The notes: generated by a model from the sequence alone, not told the origin. A stretch of DNA of 18,851 bases from an uncultured Mollicutes bacterium (GCA_937893635.1 CALBGF010000196.1:1-18851), one strand, 5' to 3'. Counted from the stretch's first letter, positions 1 through 8,591 are shown. Program-made: numbers and translations.

Positions 1-77
1 TTAGGCGTATACATGTTAATTACTACTATTATTAAATTATCTAAAAAACAATAATTAAATAGAAAAAACTCAAACTG

Positions 78-119
78 AAAAATCACAGTCATTATCGATT
101 AAATTTGACTGTGATTTTT
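78..119 (-). terminator. Intrinsic terminator of the BspA-LRR lipoprotein gene
   Basis: A perfect 14-base inverted repeat (78-91 with 106-119, loop 92-105) begins 12 bases beyond the stop codon at 131. The arms start with runs of A on the plus strand, so on the minus strand the stem ends in TTTTT. The plus strand is also T-rich beyond the stem, so it may work in both directions. Positions 1-77 show no gene with a ribosome site. Confidence 0.7.
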
Positions 120-130
120 ATTTATTCTAA

Positions 131-1954
131 TTAATCTTCGTTACAATAAACAGTAACAGAACTTGGGATACCACTATCACGAAGGCTGATTTTATTAAAC
201 TGAGCTTCCGTACCATTATAATGAATTGATTCCAAATTAGAGCACAATTCAAAGGCATGATAACCAACTTCTTTTAAAGATACTGGAAAAGTAATATCAA
301 TAATACTTTCGCAAGAATAGAATGTTTCTTTACCAATCGTTTCTAAGTTTTTAGGCAAATTAACTTCGGATAAGTTTGTGCAATATGCAAATAAGTTATC
401 CGCTAAAACGGTAATATTATCCGGAATAGTAATTGAACTTAATTGTTCCATAGTATCAAAAGCTGATGCCTCAATAGTGGTAACCGAAGTAGGAATATCT
501 AATTTAGTCACTTGATTCATAAAATAGAAAGCATGTTGTTCTATAGTTTCTAATTTATTTGGCAATTGCAATTGTGTTATTTCTTGACATTTATAAAAAG
601 CCCCAGAACCAATTGTTGTAACAAAATTAGGAATCATAATTGCTTTTTTTGTTTGAGGTACACGAACTAAAGTTGTGGAATCATAATTATAAAGAGAACC
701 TTCTATAACATGATAATGCGTATTTCTTTGAGATACTATAAACTCCTCTAATGCCGTCATTTCGTCTAAAGCACCATAGCCGATAAATTCTAAGTTCGAA
801 GAAATATTGAATTGCTTCAAAGCAAAACAATAAGCAAAGGAAAATTCACCAATTTCTGTAAGTGAATCTGGAAAACTAATAGAAACAAGAGATTCACAAC
901 GATAAAATCCGTAATCACCAATCACTGATAATGAACTAGGTAGTTCAACTTCTTTTAACTTTCGACAGAATTTGAATGTATTAAATGGTATTTCTTCAAT
1001 GCTAGCATTAAGAACAACTTTAGAAATTTGAGTTTCAAAGAATACTCCTTCTTCCATATTAGTAATGCTAGAAGGAATAGTTACTTCTAAAACATTATTT
1101 AATCTAGATAAAGATTCAATACCTAAAATATTACATTTCTCATGTAAATTAACTTTATTAACATTTTCACTCATTTTAATTAATTTACTATAATCATTAA
1201 TGTATAATCCGCCTTCATATGTTGAATAAAATGGATTATCATTATTTACAATTAAATTATTAAGTCCTTCACATAGTTCAAAATTATCTTCTCCAATAAA
1301 TTGAACGCCTTTTAAATCTAATTCTTTTAAATTTGTTGTTAAGTAAAAAGCTGCATGATTAATAATTCTTAAAGAAGAAGGTAATGTCACACTTGATAAT
1401 ACATCGCAACTATTAAAAGCATAAGCATCAATTACTTCTATTCCTTCTGGAATGGTAATTGATTTTATAGGCGTTTCCATAAAACATGCTTTACCAATTT
1501 GAATAACTGGTTTATTTAAATAACTACTTGGAACAACAAGATCACTTTCATCTTCAAAATTATTATATTTATAAATTTCATATGCTTCTGTTTCGTTATT
1601 TTCATTAATAAAACGACGATAAGTATAATCTTCTACTTCAATTTCTTCCGCTGATAATTTTTTAAAAATCGGATGAACTTCTAAATCACTTTTTATATTA
1701 GTAAGATCTTTATCCCAACCAAAGAAAGAATACTCATAATTTGCATATTGCGATTTTTTAGTTGGCTCGTCACCATTATATAAAGATGCTTCTCCTTTTT
1801 TTACTTGGTCTTGATATAATAAGATATTATCTTCTGAATAATAAGACACTGTATAACTATCTTTTTCTTCTATTGATGAGGAATTATTTTTATTATTGCA
1901 ACCGCTAATAAGGAAAAGACTTAAAAGCATAATTGGGCAAATGGATTTTTTCAT
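131..1954 (-). CDS. Lipoprotein with InlB B-repeat domain and BspA-type leucine-rich repeats
   Basis: Predicted surface lipoprotein of 607 residues. A lipoprotein signal peptide occupies residues 1-18, with lipobox LISGC and lipidated Cys19, followed by a short N/S-rich linker. Residues about 33-98 look like an InlB B-repeat/Listeria-Bacteroides repeat module (Y-x-V near the start, G-x-x-P-T-K, then F-x-G-W-D and a D-L-x-V strand). From about residue 135 to 600 run BspA-type (LRR_5) repeats of roughly 23 residues, with the pattern L-x-x-I-x-x-x-A-F-x-x-C-x-x-L-x-x-I-x-L-P. The closing H-Y-N-G-T...V-T-V-Y-C element is common in this family. Family members are usually adhesins or binding proteins; the ligand here cannot be told. 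AAAGGAG at 1964-1970 lies 9 bases before the ATG. The gene follows the repeat lipoprotein by 93 bases and may be partly cotranscribed with it. Confidence 0.9.
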   Translation of the reverse strand: MKKSICPIMLLSLFLISGCNNKNNSSSIEEKDSYTVSYYSEDNILLYQDQVKKGEASLYNGDEPTKKSQYANYEYSFFGWDKDLTNIKSDLEVHPIFKKLSAEEIEVEDYTYRRFINENNETEAYEIYKYNNFEDESDLVVPSSYLNKPVIQIGKACFMETPIKSITIPEGIEVIDAYAFNSCDVLSSVTLPSSLRIINHAAFYLTTNLKELDLKGVQFIGEDNFELCEGLNNLIVNNDNPFYSTYEGGLYINDYSKLIKMSENVNKVNLHEKCNILGIESLSRLNNVLEVTIPSSITNMEEGVFFETQISKVVLNASIEEIPFNTFKFCRKLKEVELPSSLSVIGDYGFYRCESLVSISFPDSLTEIGEFSFAYCFALKQFNISSNLEFIGYGALDEMTALEEFIVSQRNTHYHVIEGSLYNYDSTTLVRVPQTKKAIMIPNFVTTIGSGAFYKCQEITQLQLPNKLETIEQHAFYFMNQVTKLDIPTSVTTIEASAFDTMEQLSSITIPDNITVLADNLFAYCTNLSEVNLPKNLETIGKETFYSCESIIDITFPVSLKEVGYHAFELCSNLESIHYNGTEAQFNKISLRDSGIPSSVTVYCNED

Positions 1955-1985
1955 GTTTTTGAACTCCTTTATTTTATTACAAATA

Positions 1986-2021
1986 AAATACCATTATATT
2001 TTTAGTTATACAATGGTATTT
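1986..2021 (-). terminator. Hairpin between the two lipoprotein genes, possible weak terminator
   Basis: A perfect 10-base inverted repeat (1986-1995 with 2012-2021) with a 16-base loop lies 26 bases after the stop codon at 2048. On the minus strand it is followed by TTTTATTTG, an interrupted T tract. It could attenuate rather than fully stop transcription into the downstream LRR lipoprotein gene. Confidence 0.5.
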
Positions 2022-2047
2022 GTTAATTAATATTTATTATTTGATTT

Positions 2048-4795
2048 TTATTCAAATACTTCTTCGCCAGTTAAGCCACCTGCTAAATAAGTAACAGATA
2101 AAGATCCTGGGATACTTACTCCATCAATAGTCATTTGATTTCCTTCACTATCAACAAAATAAGCAACATTACTATCATCAAATTTTACAAACGTAAGTGT
2201 CTTATTTAAATAAGCCTCATTGGAACTACTAGATAATACTACTGTGCCTTCACTAGAAATAACAACACGAACAAAGTCTAGAGGATTATTATTTAAATCA
2301 TATGAATCCGTTGAAGTCCAAGTACCAACTAGACTAGATAAGTCACCAGTTGGTGTATTTTTTACTTCTGCAAATTCTCCAGAATCGCTACCAATTAATC
2401 CGCCTGCTTCATAATAAACAACAATACTTGTAGAATAATCTAGTACTTTAATGTCACCATAAGCTGTATTATTAAATACATAACATATTTCACCATCTAA
2501 TGTACTTACTTCAACAAAATCAAACACTTGATTTTGTAAAGAAGCATCATTATTATCTTCGCTATTAATAGTTAAGTCGGTCGCAGTAATTTCAATAGTT
2601 ACTGTATACGAAACCTCATAATTATCATTTAAATATGCTTCTTCATTTTTCCAAGTAGCAATTAAATAACTTGGAATTTCATCACTAGTGGTTGAGCCTT
2701 TACGAGTAAATTCTGTTCCGCTAATAGAAGAATCTTCGCTAATTAAACTAATTTTATTAGTTGGATTTAAAGTATCTAATGATTTAATAAAGAAATTAAT
2801 ATTATTAATACTAATCTTAATTCCATTTTCAGAATCGTAACTTATTAAAGTTATAATACTATTATTAATAGTTACTGATTGATTAGTAATTACTATTTCT
2901 AAAGATGCATTGCCATTAATTGAGCCTGTACTTAAAGAACCAACATATGTTCCAACAAAGAAATTAGGAATTTCTACTTTGATAATAGGATTAGGTAATT
3001 CAAATGTAGCACAAGTTCCTTCATTATAGGCCAAATCGTAATATAAATATAATTCGCCACTTACTTCAATAAATAAACTACCATATGTTTCGTTCTTAAA
3101 TTCATATTTATCATCACTTGTTTTACCAACATAATTAAATGTCACATTATGTAAGCCATCTAATTTAGAATCAGGGACATTTAGTTTTGCGTTATTATCG
3201 CTTATAACAAGACTTGCATATAAATCATCACGGTCATCATCATTCATAGAATAAAAATAATCCGTTTCATATTCGCCTTCAATTTCTTCTAATTCATTAA
3301 CTTGTTTAGTTAATTCATTAGAAATAATAGTAAAATCATCGTTCCCAATTTCTAAAGATTTACCAGCATCTCCTGCTTGAATATGTTCAGCAAAGAATAA
3401 TTCCATACCTTCCCATACAAATTCAGCATGAATATATTTGTCTTCATAATATTTAATGGACTTAACAATTGCTTCTTTATCATTTAATGTCACTTTAGAA
3501 GATGTAATAACAAGAGTAATATCATTAACTCCATTTGGTAATGTTCCTTTATTAAGTTTTCCTTTATAAGTTCCAAAATAAACTTCTTTTATTTTACTTA
3601 AATCTTCACGATTATTATCAATGGAACTTACATCAAATGGTTGAGAAGTTGAACCAATATTACTAATAGTAATTTTATGACTAAAAGTTTGTCCACTTCT
3701 TACTCCATTAACGACATAATAATCAAGTGATGTACCATTTAATTTAACTTCAATACTAGTTGCGTAATTTAAAAATTCCACATAAGTGTCATAATCATAA
3801 GCAAAAGACTCCGATAATAATGAAGTGGCATTTTTATCTTTAGTAACATAGATTTCATTTGTAACATCATAATCAAATAAATCCCAAGACATATCAAAAT
3901 CCAAACGGAAATTAATTTCTTTTGATGAATCATCATTAAATAATGTCACATTTCTTGCTAAACCATTTTCAACATTGAATGAATAAATGCCATCAGTTTT
4001 AAAAGCATATCCATAATTAGTGATTTCGTTATCTATATAAGAGCTAAAGAAAACATCTTCAGTACGATAATATACTTTTGTAGTATCATCTTGACCATTA
4101 ATATGTGTTACATCAGTAATAGTGTAATTTTTATAAATATCTTCTACTGCTTGCGCCAAAGTATCAGCATTTTCATTTTTATCATACTTAATATCAAATT
4201 CTTTTGTAGCAGTAACTAAATCAAATGAAAATGTTATATTTCCATCTAATTTGCCATCAACTTCAATGATTAGTTGCGGTTTAGGATTAGTATCAATGAA
4301 CATAGATTTAACTTGATAATTCCAACCACTTACCATTTGTAAGATTTGTTGAAGATTTCCACTTAAATTATATTTAGTTAAGCCATATTTGCTAATTCTA
4401 AGACTTGTAAGATCTTTAAAAGGATTTTCGTATTTACTCCAAGAAGTTAAATCGCTATCCACTAATTTATAATCTAAATCATTGTTTTTGGTAATAACTT
4501 CTTTATAAATACCATCACTCTTTTTAACATATTTATCTAATAATATACCTTCATCACTAGTATCTTTTAGTGCATAAGTATCATTATAAAAAGAAACATT
4601 TAATTGATGCTTAGTTCCAGTTTTTGTATATGAGCCATTCAATTCTAAATTGCCTTGCAATAATGATTTTAAATTATCATCAATATTCACAACTTGGCTA
4701 TTAGAGTTATTCGATCCATTATTAGAATTGTTATTGGAATTACAGCCAGCCAATAAGAAAGCACACACAAGAGGAAAAATAATTTTTTTATTCAT
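2048..4795 (-). CDS. Large secreted lipoprotein of unknown function, built of degenerate internal repeats
   Basis: I do not recognise a named family for this 915-residue protein. Residues 1-17 form a lipoprotein signal (lipobox LLAGC, Cys18), followed by an Asn/Ser-rich linker to about residue 35. The rest reads as beta-rich modules in three classes. Two related C modules lie at about 50-200 and 239-390, sharing a K-[ST]-D-G-I-Y strand. Two A modules lie at about 405-497 and 612-698, opening F-x-G-T-Y-x-G and ending in an I-S-x-x-[EF]-x-T tail. Three B modules lie at about 503-600, 708-809 and 820-915, opening [GA]-x-[YW] and containing a Y-x-F-x-x-x-x-Y-G strand and, in two copies, Y-x-A-G-G-L. 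The order is C-C-A-B-A-B-B, which I infer from reading the protein. AAAAGGAG at 4806-4813 lies 10 bases before the ATG. It is anchored outside the membrane; a binding or scaffolding role is plausible but unproven. Confidence 0.85.
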   Translation of the reverse strand: MNKKIIFPLVCAFLLAGCNSNNNSNNGSNNSNSQVVNIDDNLKSLLQGNLELNGSYTKTGTKHQLNVSFYNDTYALKDTSDEGILLDKYVKKSDGIYKEVITKNNDLDYKLVDSDLTSWSKYENPFKDLTSLRISKYGLTKYNLSGNLQQILQMVSGWNYQVKSMFIDTNPKPQLIIEVDGKLDGNITFSFDLVTATKEFDIKYDKNENADTLAQAVEDIYKNYTITDVTHINGQDDTTKVYYRTEDVFFSSYIDNEITNYGYAFKTDGIYSFNVENGLARNVTLFNDDSSKEINFRLDFDMSWDLFDYDVTNEIYVTKDKNATSLLSESFAYDYDTYVEFLNYATSIEVKLNGTSLDYYVVNGVRSGQTFSHKITISNIGSTSQPFDVSSIDNNREDLSKIKEVYFGTYKGKLNKGTLPNGVNDITLVITSSKVTLNDKEAIVKSIKYYEDKYIHAEFVWEGMELFFAEHIQAGDAGKSLEIGNDDFTIISNELTKQVNELEEIEGEYETDYFYSMNDDDRDDLYASLVISDNNAKLNVPDSKLDGLHNVTFNYVGKTSDDKYEFKNETYGSLFIEVSGELYLYYDLAYNEGTCATFELPNPIIKVEIPNFFVGTYVGSLSTGSINGNASLEIVITNQSVTINNSIITLISYDSENGIKISINNINFFIKSLDTLNPTNKISLISEDSSISGTEFTRKGSTTSDEIPSYLIATWKNEEAYLNDNYEVSYTVTIEITATDLTINSEDNNDASLQNQVFDFVEVSTLDGEICYVFNNTAYGDIKVLDYSTSIVVYYEAGGLIGSDSGEFAEVKNTPTGDLSSLVGTWTSTDSYDLNNNPLDFVRVVISSEGTVVLSSSSNEAYLNKTLTFVKFDDSNVAYFVDSEGNQMTIDGVSIPGSLSVTYLAGGLTGEEVFE

Positions 4796-4836
4796 AGTTA
4801 CAGTTCTCCTTTTCTATTAATAGTAAATATGTTAAC

Positions 4837-4867
4837 TAGTATAAATATTTTTTTATTTTAACAAAGT
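4837..4867 (-). promoter_or_regulatory. Possible sigma-A promoter of the repeat lipoprotein gene
   Basis: On the minus strand TTGTTA is followed, after a short 15-base spacer, by TATACT, about 30 bases before the AAAAGGAG ribosome site. The spacing is below the usual 17, and the surrounding AT-richness makes chance matches easy. Confidence 0.3.
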
Positions 4868-4889
4868 AAAATTTTTACTTTTTCATTTT

Positions 4890-6032
4890 TTACCAAATTA
4901 CTGGTTGGTTATTAGCGTCATAATGCCAATAACTATAAGTTGAAGTTTCAGTTGGTTCTGTTTCTGAATATAAGAAGAAACGATTATTAACATTGCTTAA
5001 ACCATGACTCCAATCAGCATTCCAATTAGAAGTAGGATCTGTGTTTCCTTCAAAATATATTTTTAAATTTTCATGGTGATCACCAAAAACGCTCATTCCT
5101 AAAATAACATTTTTAGGCAATATTATTTGCTCTAACGCATTAGTGGATAAGAAAGCATAGTCACCAATACTTGTTAATGATTGAGGCACAGAAATAGATG
5201 TTAGGCTAGCACCAACAAAACAATATGATGCAATGTTTTTAACGCCTTCAGGTATAGTAATAGTTTTTAAACTTGGTGATTGAAAAAGCAAATAGTTTCC
5301 TAGTTCAAAGTATCCAACACTCGTAATTCTTATTCTTTTTCCTAATAAAGTTGTATCTGTATCTTCTACTTCTAAATAATATTCTGGAATATTTGCTTCT
5401 TCTAAAGCAGAATTTGCTAAGCCAATTGCTACATTATTATCATCAATTTTATAGAATGAATAATCACTACTATTTTGATATTCTTCCGCTAAAGCAGCAA
5501 CGTTAAGTGTTTTGCTAACACTTGTATCACTACCTTCTACTTTTAAAGTAATGCTAATAGGAGTAAACCAATATTGTTCTGGAATATCTTTTAATGTATA
5601 AGTGACAAAATAATTATAATCGTCGCTTTCAAACACTTCGTTAGTGTTTTTATTTTCTCCATTAACAGTAATTGTTTTATAAGCACAACTTACATAAGTG
5701 TCTCTTTGAGGCATAATAACCTTTCCATCAACATTAATTTCTGCACGATCAAAATATGGTGCAATGTTTAAATTAGAAATACCCGCTACAACACGAAGAG
5801 ATTTAACATTCTCCCCATTTTTAGTTGTAGTTGCGGAAACTTGTGCTTTTAAAACATTAGAAACTAAAACATTTTCGTTATCACTAGAACGAACATTTAA
5901 TTTCTTAGCACTTTGATTTTCTAAAGTTGTACTTTCTTCAAAATTATTTTCATTTACTTTTGGATTATTACCAATTAATGCCAATAATCCACTTAGACTT
6001 ACAAGTGATAAAACTAAAGTTCCTTTTTTCAT
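4890..6032 (-). CDS. Secreted protein with short BspA-type LRR region
   Basis: A 380-residue exported protein. The chosen ATG at 6032 has GGGGTGAG just upstream and gives a clean Sec-type signal (basic MKKG, then a hydrophobic stretch to about residue 20). An in-frame ATG at 6059 would put nine charged residues ahead of it and lies inside the upstream small gene. No lipobox cysteine is present. Residues about 50-180 form a beta-rich domain of unknown function (L-R-V-V-A-G-I, then Y-F-V-T-Y-T-L). Residues about 205-330 hold a few LRR_5 repeats (I-T-I-P-E-G-V...A-S-Y-C-F). The C-terminus has Y-S-E-x-E-P and Y-W-H-Y followed by a final Trp, an ending I recall from other Firmicutes LRR surface proteins. 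The gene starts 1 base after the stop of a 47-codon gene, so translational coupling is likely. Confidence 0.85.
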   Translation of the reverse strand: MKKGTLVLSLVSLSGLLALIGNNPKVNENNFEESTTLENQSAKKLNVRSSDNENVLVSNVLKAQVSATTTKNGENVKSLRVVAGISNLNIAPYFDRAEINVDGKVIMPQRDTYVSCAYKTITVNGENKNTNEVFESDDYNYFVTYTLKDIPEQYWFTPISITLKVEGSDTSVSKTLNVAALAEEYQNSSDYSFYKIDDNNVAIGLANSALEEANIPEYYLEVEDTDTTLLGKRIRITSVGYFELGNYLLFQSPSLKTITIPEGVKNIASYCFVGASLTSISVPQSLTSIGDYAFLSTNALEQIILPKNVILGMSVFGDHHENLKIYFEGNTDPTSNWNADWSHGLSNVNNRFFLYSETEPTETSTYSYWHYDANNQPVIW

Positions 6033-6033
6033 T

Positions 6034-6177
6034 TTACTCACCCCAAACCTCTCCATCATAATTTTTGTCTGACCAATCTAGATTGTCTTGAGCATTTAAA
6101 TTACTTGTTAATATTACATCTTCATACTCAACATTAATAATCTCAATAATTGGCAATTTATATAATTTCTTTTCCAT
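6034..6177 (-). CDS. 47-residue small protein, coupled to the downstream LRR gene
   Basis: An open frame of 47 codons and a TAA runs from the ATG at 6177 to 6034. The product starts MEKKLYKLPIIEIINVEYED, continues into V-I-L-T-S and ends in a D/W/G-rich tail (W-S-D-K, then E-V-W-G-E). It has no signal peptide or membrane segment. The layout of a K/Y-rich start, P-x-x-E-[IV]-I, then E-D-V-I-x-[TA]-S and an acidic Trp/Gly tail resembles many unnamed short proteins in Firmicutes and Bacteroidetes; this is from memory and no function is known. Its TAA lies 1 base before the ATG of the LRR gene. No Shine-Dalgarno lies next to its own ATG. The nearest, AAAGGAG at 6213-6219, is 35 bases away across a hairpin. 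A TAA in the same frame at 6181-6183 excludes extension upstream. Confidence 0.65.
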   Translation of the reverse strand: MEKKLYKLPIIEIINVEYEDVILTSNLNAQDNLDWSDKNYDGEVWGE

Positions 6178-6219
6178 AATTTATTTGTTAGTATATTCAA
6201 TCAAATATACTTCTCCTTT
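6178..6219 (-). promoter_or_regulatory. Distant Shine-Dalgarno separated from the ATG by a hairpin, with a possible 7-codon leader ORF
   Basis: AAAGGAG (6213-6219) is followed by a perfect 8-base-pair hairpin (6190-6197 with 6204-6211, 6-base loop) and then 12 bases to the ATG at 6177. Linear spacing is 35 bases; with the hairpin folded it is 13. A TTG at 6204, 8 bases from the Shine-Dalgarno, opens a 7-codon frame (M-I-E-Y-T-N-K) ending at 6181, three bases before the ATG. This could instead be a leader peptide with reinitiation. Confidence 0.5.
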
Positions 6220-6230
6220 CTAGATTTATT

Positions 6231-6266
6231 TGCATGTAGATTGATATTCCATAGTAGGTACATGCA
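6231..6266 (-). other. Leader hairpin upstream of the small gene and LRR operon
   Basis: A perfect 8-base inverted repeat (TGCATGTA at 6231-6238 with TACATGCA at 6259-6266) encloses a 20-base loop. It lies in the transcribed leader, between the terminator-like hairpin and the ribosome site. I match it to no known riboswitch class. Confidence 0.45.
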
Positions 6267-6270
6267 TATT

Positions 6271-6302
6271 AAAAAAATTTCCAATAAGATTTTATTGGAA
6301 AT
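6271..6302 (-). terminator. Terminator-shaped hairpin in the leader: attenuator, 5' stem or second pnp terminator
   Basis: An 11-base-pair stem (6277-6287 with 6292-6302) with a 4-base loop is followed on the minus strand by TTTTTTT, the classic intrinsic-terminator form. It lies after the pnp terminator and before the small-gene ribosome site. A promoter read at 6306-6333 would start transcription within a few bases of the stem, so it may alternatively protect the 5' end. Confidence 0.6.
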
Positions 6303-6305
6303 ATT

Positions 6306-6333
6306 ATTTTACTTATCTAAAAAAATTTTTCAA
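6306..6333 (-). promoter_or_regulatory. Sigma-A promoter for the small gene and LRR operon
   Basis: On the minus strand TTGAAA (6328-6333, 5 of 6 to TTGACA), a 16-base spacer and TAAAAT (6306-6311, 5 of 6 to TATAAT). This is the best promoter match between the pnp terminator and the small gene. It places the start near 6299-6301, at the edge of the adjacent hairpin. Confidence 0.5.
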
Positions 6334-6380
6334 GTGATATGCTTACATAAATAATTGAAAGCGGTTATTTAACAATATTA

Positions 6381-6412
6381 AAAAAAGCGTAAAGTTATAA
6401 TTCTTTACGCTT
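6381..6412 (-). terminator. Intrinsic terminator of pnp
   Basis: A perfect 10-base-pair stem (AAGCGTAAAG at 6385-6394 with its complement at 6403-6412) with an 8-base loop, followed on the minus strand by a run of Ts. It begins 11 bases after the pnp stop codon at 6423. Confidence 0.85.
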
Positions 6413-6422
6413 AATAAGGCTT

Positions 6423-8591
6423 TTATTCAGCTTTTTCTTCTTTTGCTTCTTCTACTTTAGCTTCTTTTTTTTCAGGTTTAGGTTCGAATTCTTTATGAGA
6501 TAAATTAATACGGCCTTTCTCATCAATATCTGTAACGATAACCTTTAGTTTTTGACCTAATTTAACAACATCTTTTGGATGTTCAATACGACGATGAGCT
6601 AATTTAGAAACATGACATAAACCATCAACATCACCAAATAGATTTACAAAGCAACCATAAGATTCAATACGAACTACTTTACCTTCATAGATTTCGCCAA
6701 CTTTAGCTTCACGGACGATATCTTCAATCATCTTAACAGCTTTGTTAATAGCCTCTCTATTCATATGGTAAATAACAACGTGTCCGTCATCTTCAATATC
6801 AATCTTAACATTATCACATTTAGCAATAATATCATTAATGACTTTACCGCCTTGTCCAATAACATCACGAATCTTATCAACATCAATCTTCATTTGAGCA
6901 AGTTTTGGTGCATATTTGCCAACATCTTTACGAGGTTCACTAATTGCGCCTTTAATTACTTTCATAATTTGTGCACGAGCGCCATGAGCTTGCGCTAAAG
7001 CTTCACGTAATACTTCTTTAGTAATACCTTTAATCTTGATATCCATTTGTAAAGCAGTAATACCATAATCAGTACCAGCTACTTTAAAGTCCATATCACC
7101 ATAATGGTCTTCCATACCTTGAATATCAGTTAAGATTGTATATGGGTGATTACCATCAAGTGGTCCACTAGAAATTAATCCCATAGCAATACCTGCTACT
7201 GGAGCCTTAATTGGGACACCGGCAGCCATTAAAGCCATTGTGGAAGCACAAATAGATGCTTGAGAAGATGAACCATTAGATTCAACAACTTCCGCTACAC
7301 AACGAATAGTATAAGGGAATTCTTCTTCACTAGGAATAACATAAGATAATGCTCTTTCGCCTAAAGCACCATGACCGATTTCACGACGTCCTGGTGTACC
7401 CATTCTACCAACTTCACCAACTGAATAAGGTGGAAAGTTATAGTGGTGCATCCAACGTTTAGAATCTTCATCGGTTAAGTTATCAATAATTTGTTCATCA
7501 GTTTTTGGACCTAAAGTACAAACAGAAATAACTTGAGTTTGTCCACGAGTAAACATAGCGGAACCATGTACTCTTGGTAATAAATCGATTTGTGCATCAA
7601 GTGGGCGAATTTCATCAATCTTACGTCCATCTGGTCTAACTTTTTCTTCTGTAATTAAACGACGTACTTCTTCAGAAACGATTGTTTCAAGAACATCATG
7701 TACTTGCATAATAGTTTTAGCTTTTTCTTTTTCGTTATCGTATTTCTTAGCTTCGTATTTATCAAGTACTTCTTTATCAATTGCGTCGATTGCGGCATAT
7801 CTTTCAAGTTTATCAACAATTGAAACTGATTTTTTCAAACAAGCTTCAGCTTGATCACGGACATCTTTTTCAATTGCTTCATCAACATGATATAAATCAA
7901 CTGAACGTTTTGGTTTTCCAATTTCTTTAATAATTTCTTTTTGGAAAGCACATAATTTTTTAATTGCTTCATGACCGAACATGATAGCGTCAAGCATATC
8001 TTCTTCGCTAACTTCTGCTGCACCAGCTTCAACCATGTTGATTGCTTCACTAGTACCAGCGACTGCTAGATTAATATCACTTTTTTCTTTTTCTTCTACT
8101 GATGGGTTGATAATAAATTTACCATCTACTCTACCGACATAAACGCCAGCGATTGGTCCATCAAATGGAATATCAGAAATAGATAAAGCAAGAGAAGCAC
8201 CAAACATTGCTGTCATTTCTGGAGTTGAATCTAAATCAACAGACATAACAGTATTAACTACTTGGACTTCATTTCTAAATCCTTCTGAGAACATTGGACG
8301 AATTGGTCTATCAATTAAACGCGCTGTTAAAGTTGCGTGTTCACCAGGACGACCTTCACGTCTTAAGAAACTTCCTGGAATTTTACCGACTGCATATTGC
8401 TTTTCTTCATAACCAACAGTTAATGGGAAGAAATCGGTATCTTTGGCTTCATCTGAAGCACATGCTGTGGATAAAACTACGGTATCATTCAAGCGAACTA
8501 ATACAGCACCATCAGCTTGTTTTGCTATTTCGCCTGCTTCAACGATCAGTTTTTTACCTTCGAAATCTAATTCGAAAACCTTTTTTGACAT
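6423..8591 (-). CDS. pnp: Polyribonucleotide nucleotidyltransferase (PNPase)
   Basis: Phosphorolytic 3'-to-5' exoribonuclease, a homotrimer acting in mRNA turnover and degradosome-type complexes; it can also add tails using NDPs. The 722 residues match the full family length. First RNase PH domain about 10-143, the helical linker domain about 145-230, second RNase PH domain about 315-540, KH domain about 563-625 with its GQGG loop at 579-582, and S1 domain about 632-700. The phosphate loop S-N-G-S-S-S-Q (438-444) and metal ligands D495, D501 and K503 (equivalent to D486, D492 and K494 of E. coli) are intact. A Lys/Glu-rich tail follows residue 705. AAGGAG at 8600-8605 lies 8 bases before the ATG. 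It stands alone between two terminators. The rpsO gene often found before pnp in other bacteria is not adjacent here. Confidence 0.98.
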   Translation of the reverse strand: MSKKVFELDFEGKKLIVEAGEIAKQADGAVLVRLNDTVVLSTACASDEAKDTDFFPLTVGYEEKQYAVGKIPGSFLRREGRPGEHATLTARLIDRPIRPMFSEGFRNEVQVVNTVMSVDLDSTPEMTAMFGASLALSISDIPFDGPIAGVYVGRVDGKFIINPSVEEKEKSDINLAVAGTSEAINMVEAGAAEVSEEDMLDAIMFGHEAIKKLCAFQKEIIKEIGKPKRSVDLYHVDEAIEKDVRDQAEACLKKSVSIVDKLERYAAIDAIDKEVLDKYEAKKYDNEKEKAKTIMQVHDVLETIVSEEVRRLITEEKVRPDGRKIDEIRPLDAQIDLLPRVHGSAMFTRGQTQVISVCTLGPKTDEQIIDNLTDEDSKRWMHHYNFPPYSVGEVGRMGTPGRREIGHGALGERALSYVIPSEEEFPYTIRCVAEVVESNGSSSQASICASTMALMAAGVPIKAPVAGIAMGLISSGPLDGNHPYTILTDIQGMEDHYGDMDFKVAGTDYGITALQMDIKIKGITKEVLREALAQAHGARAQIMKVIKGAISEPRKDVGKYAPKLAQMKIDVDKIRDVIGQGGKVINDIIAKCDNVKIDIEDDGHVVIYHMNREAINKAVKMIEDIVREAKVGEIYEGKVVRIESYGCFVNLFGDVDGLCHVSKLAHRRIEHPKDVVKLGQKLKVIVTDIDEKGRINLSHKEFEPKPEKKEAKVEEAKEEKAE

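Noticed and set aside
1..14. Possible start of a minus-strand gene leaving the window (ATG at 14)
   Set aside because: Only four codons fit and no ribosome site lies upstream.
2220..2414. Plus-strand frame of 64 codons inside the large lipoprotein gene
   Set aside because: No ribosome site, no recognisable protein, and fully antisense to a well-supported gene.
6178..6422. Known riboswitch or T-box in the leader before the small gene
   Set aside because: The hairpins are clear but no conserved riboswitch core or T-box motif is recognisable.
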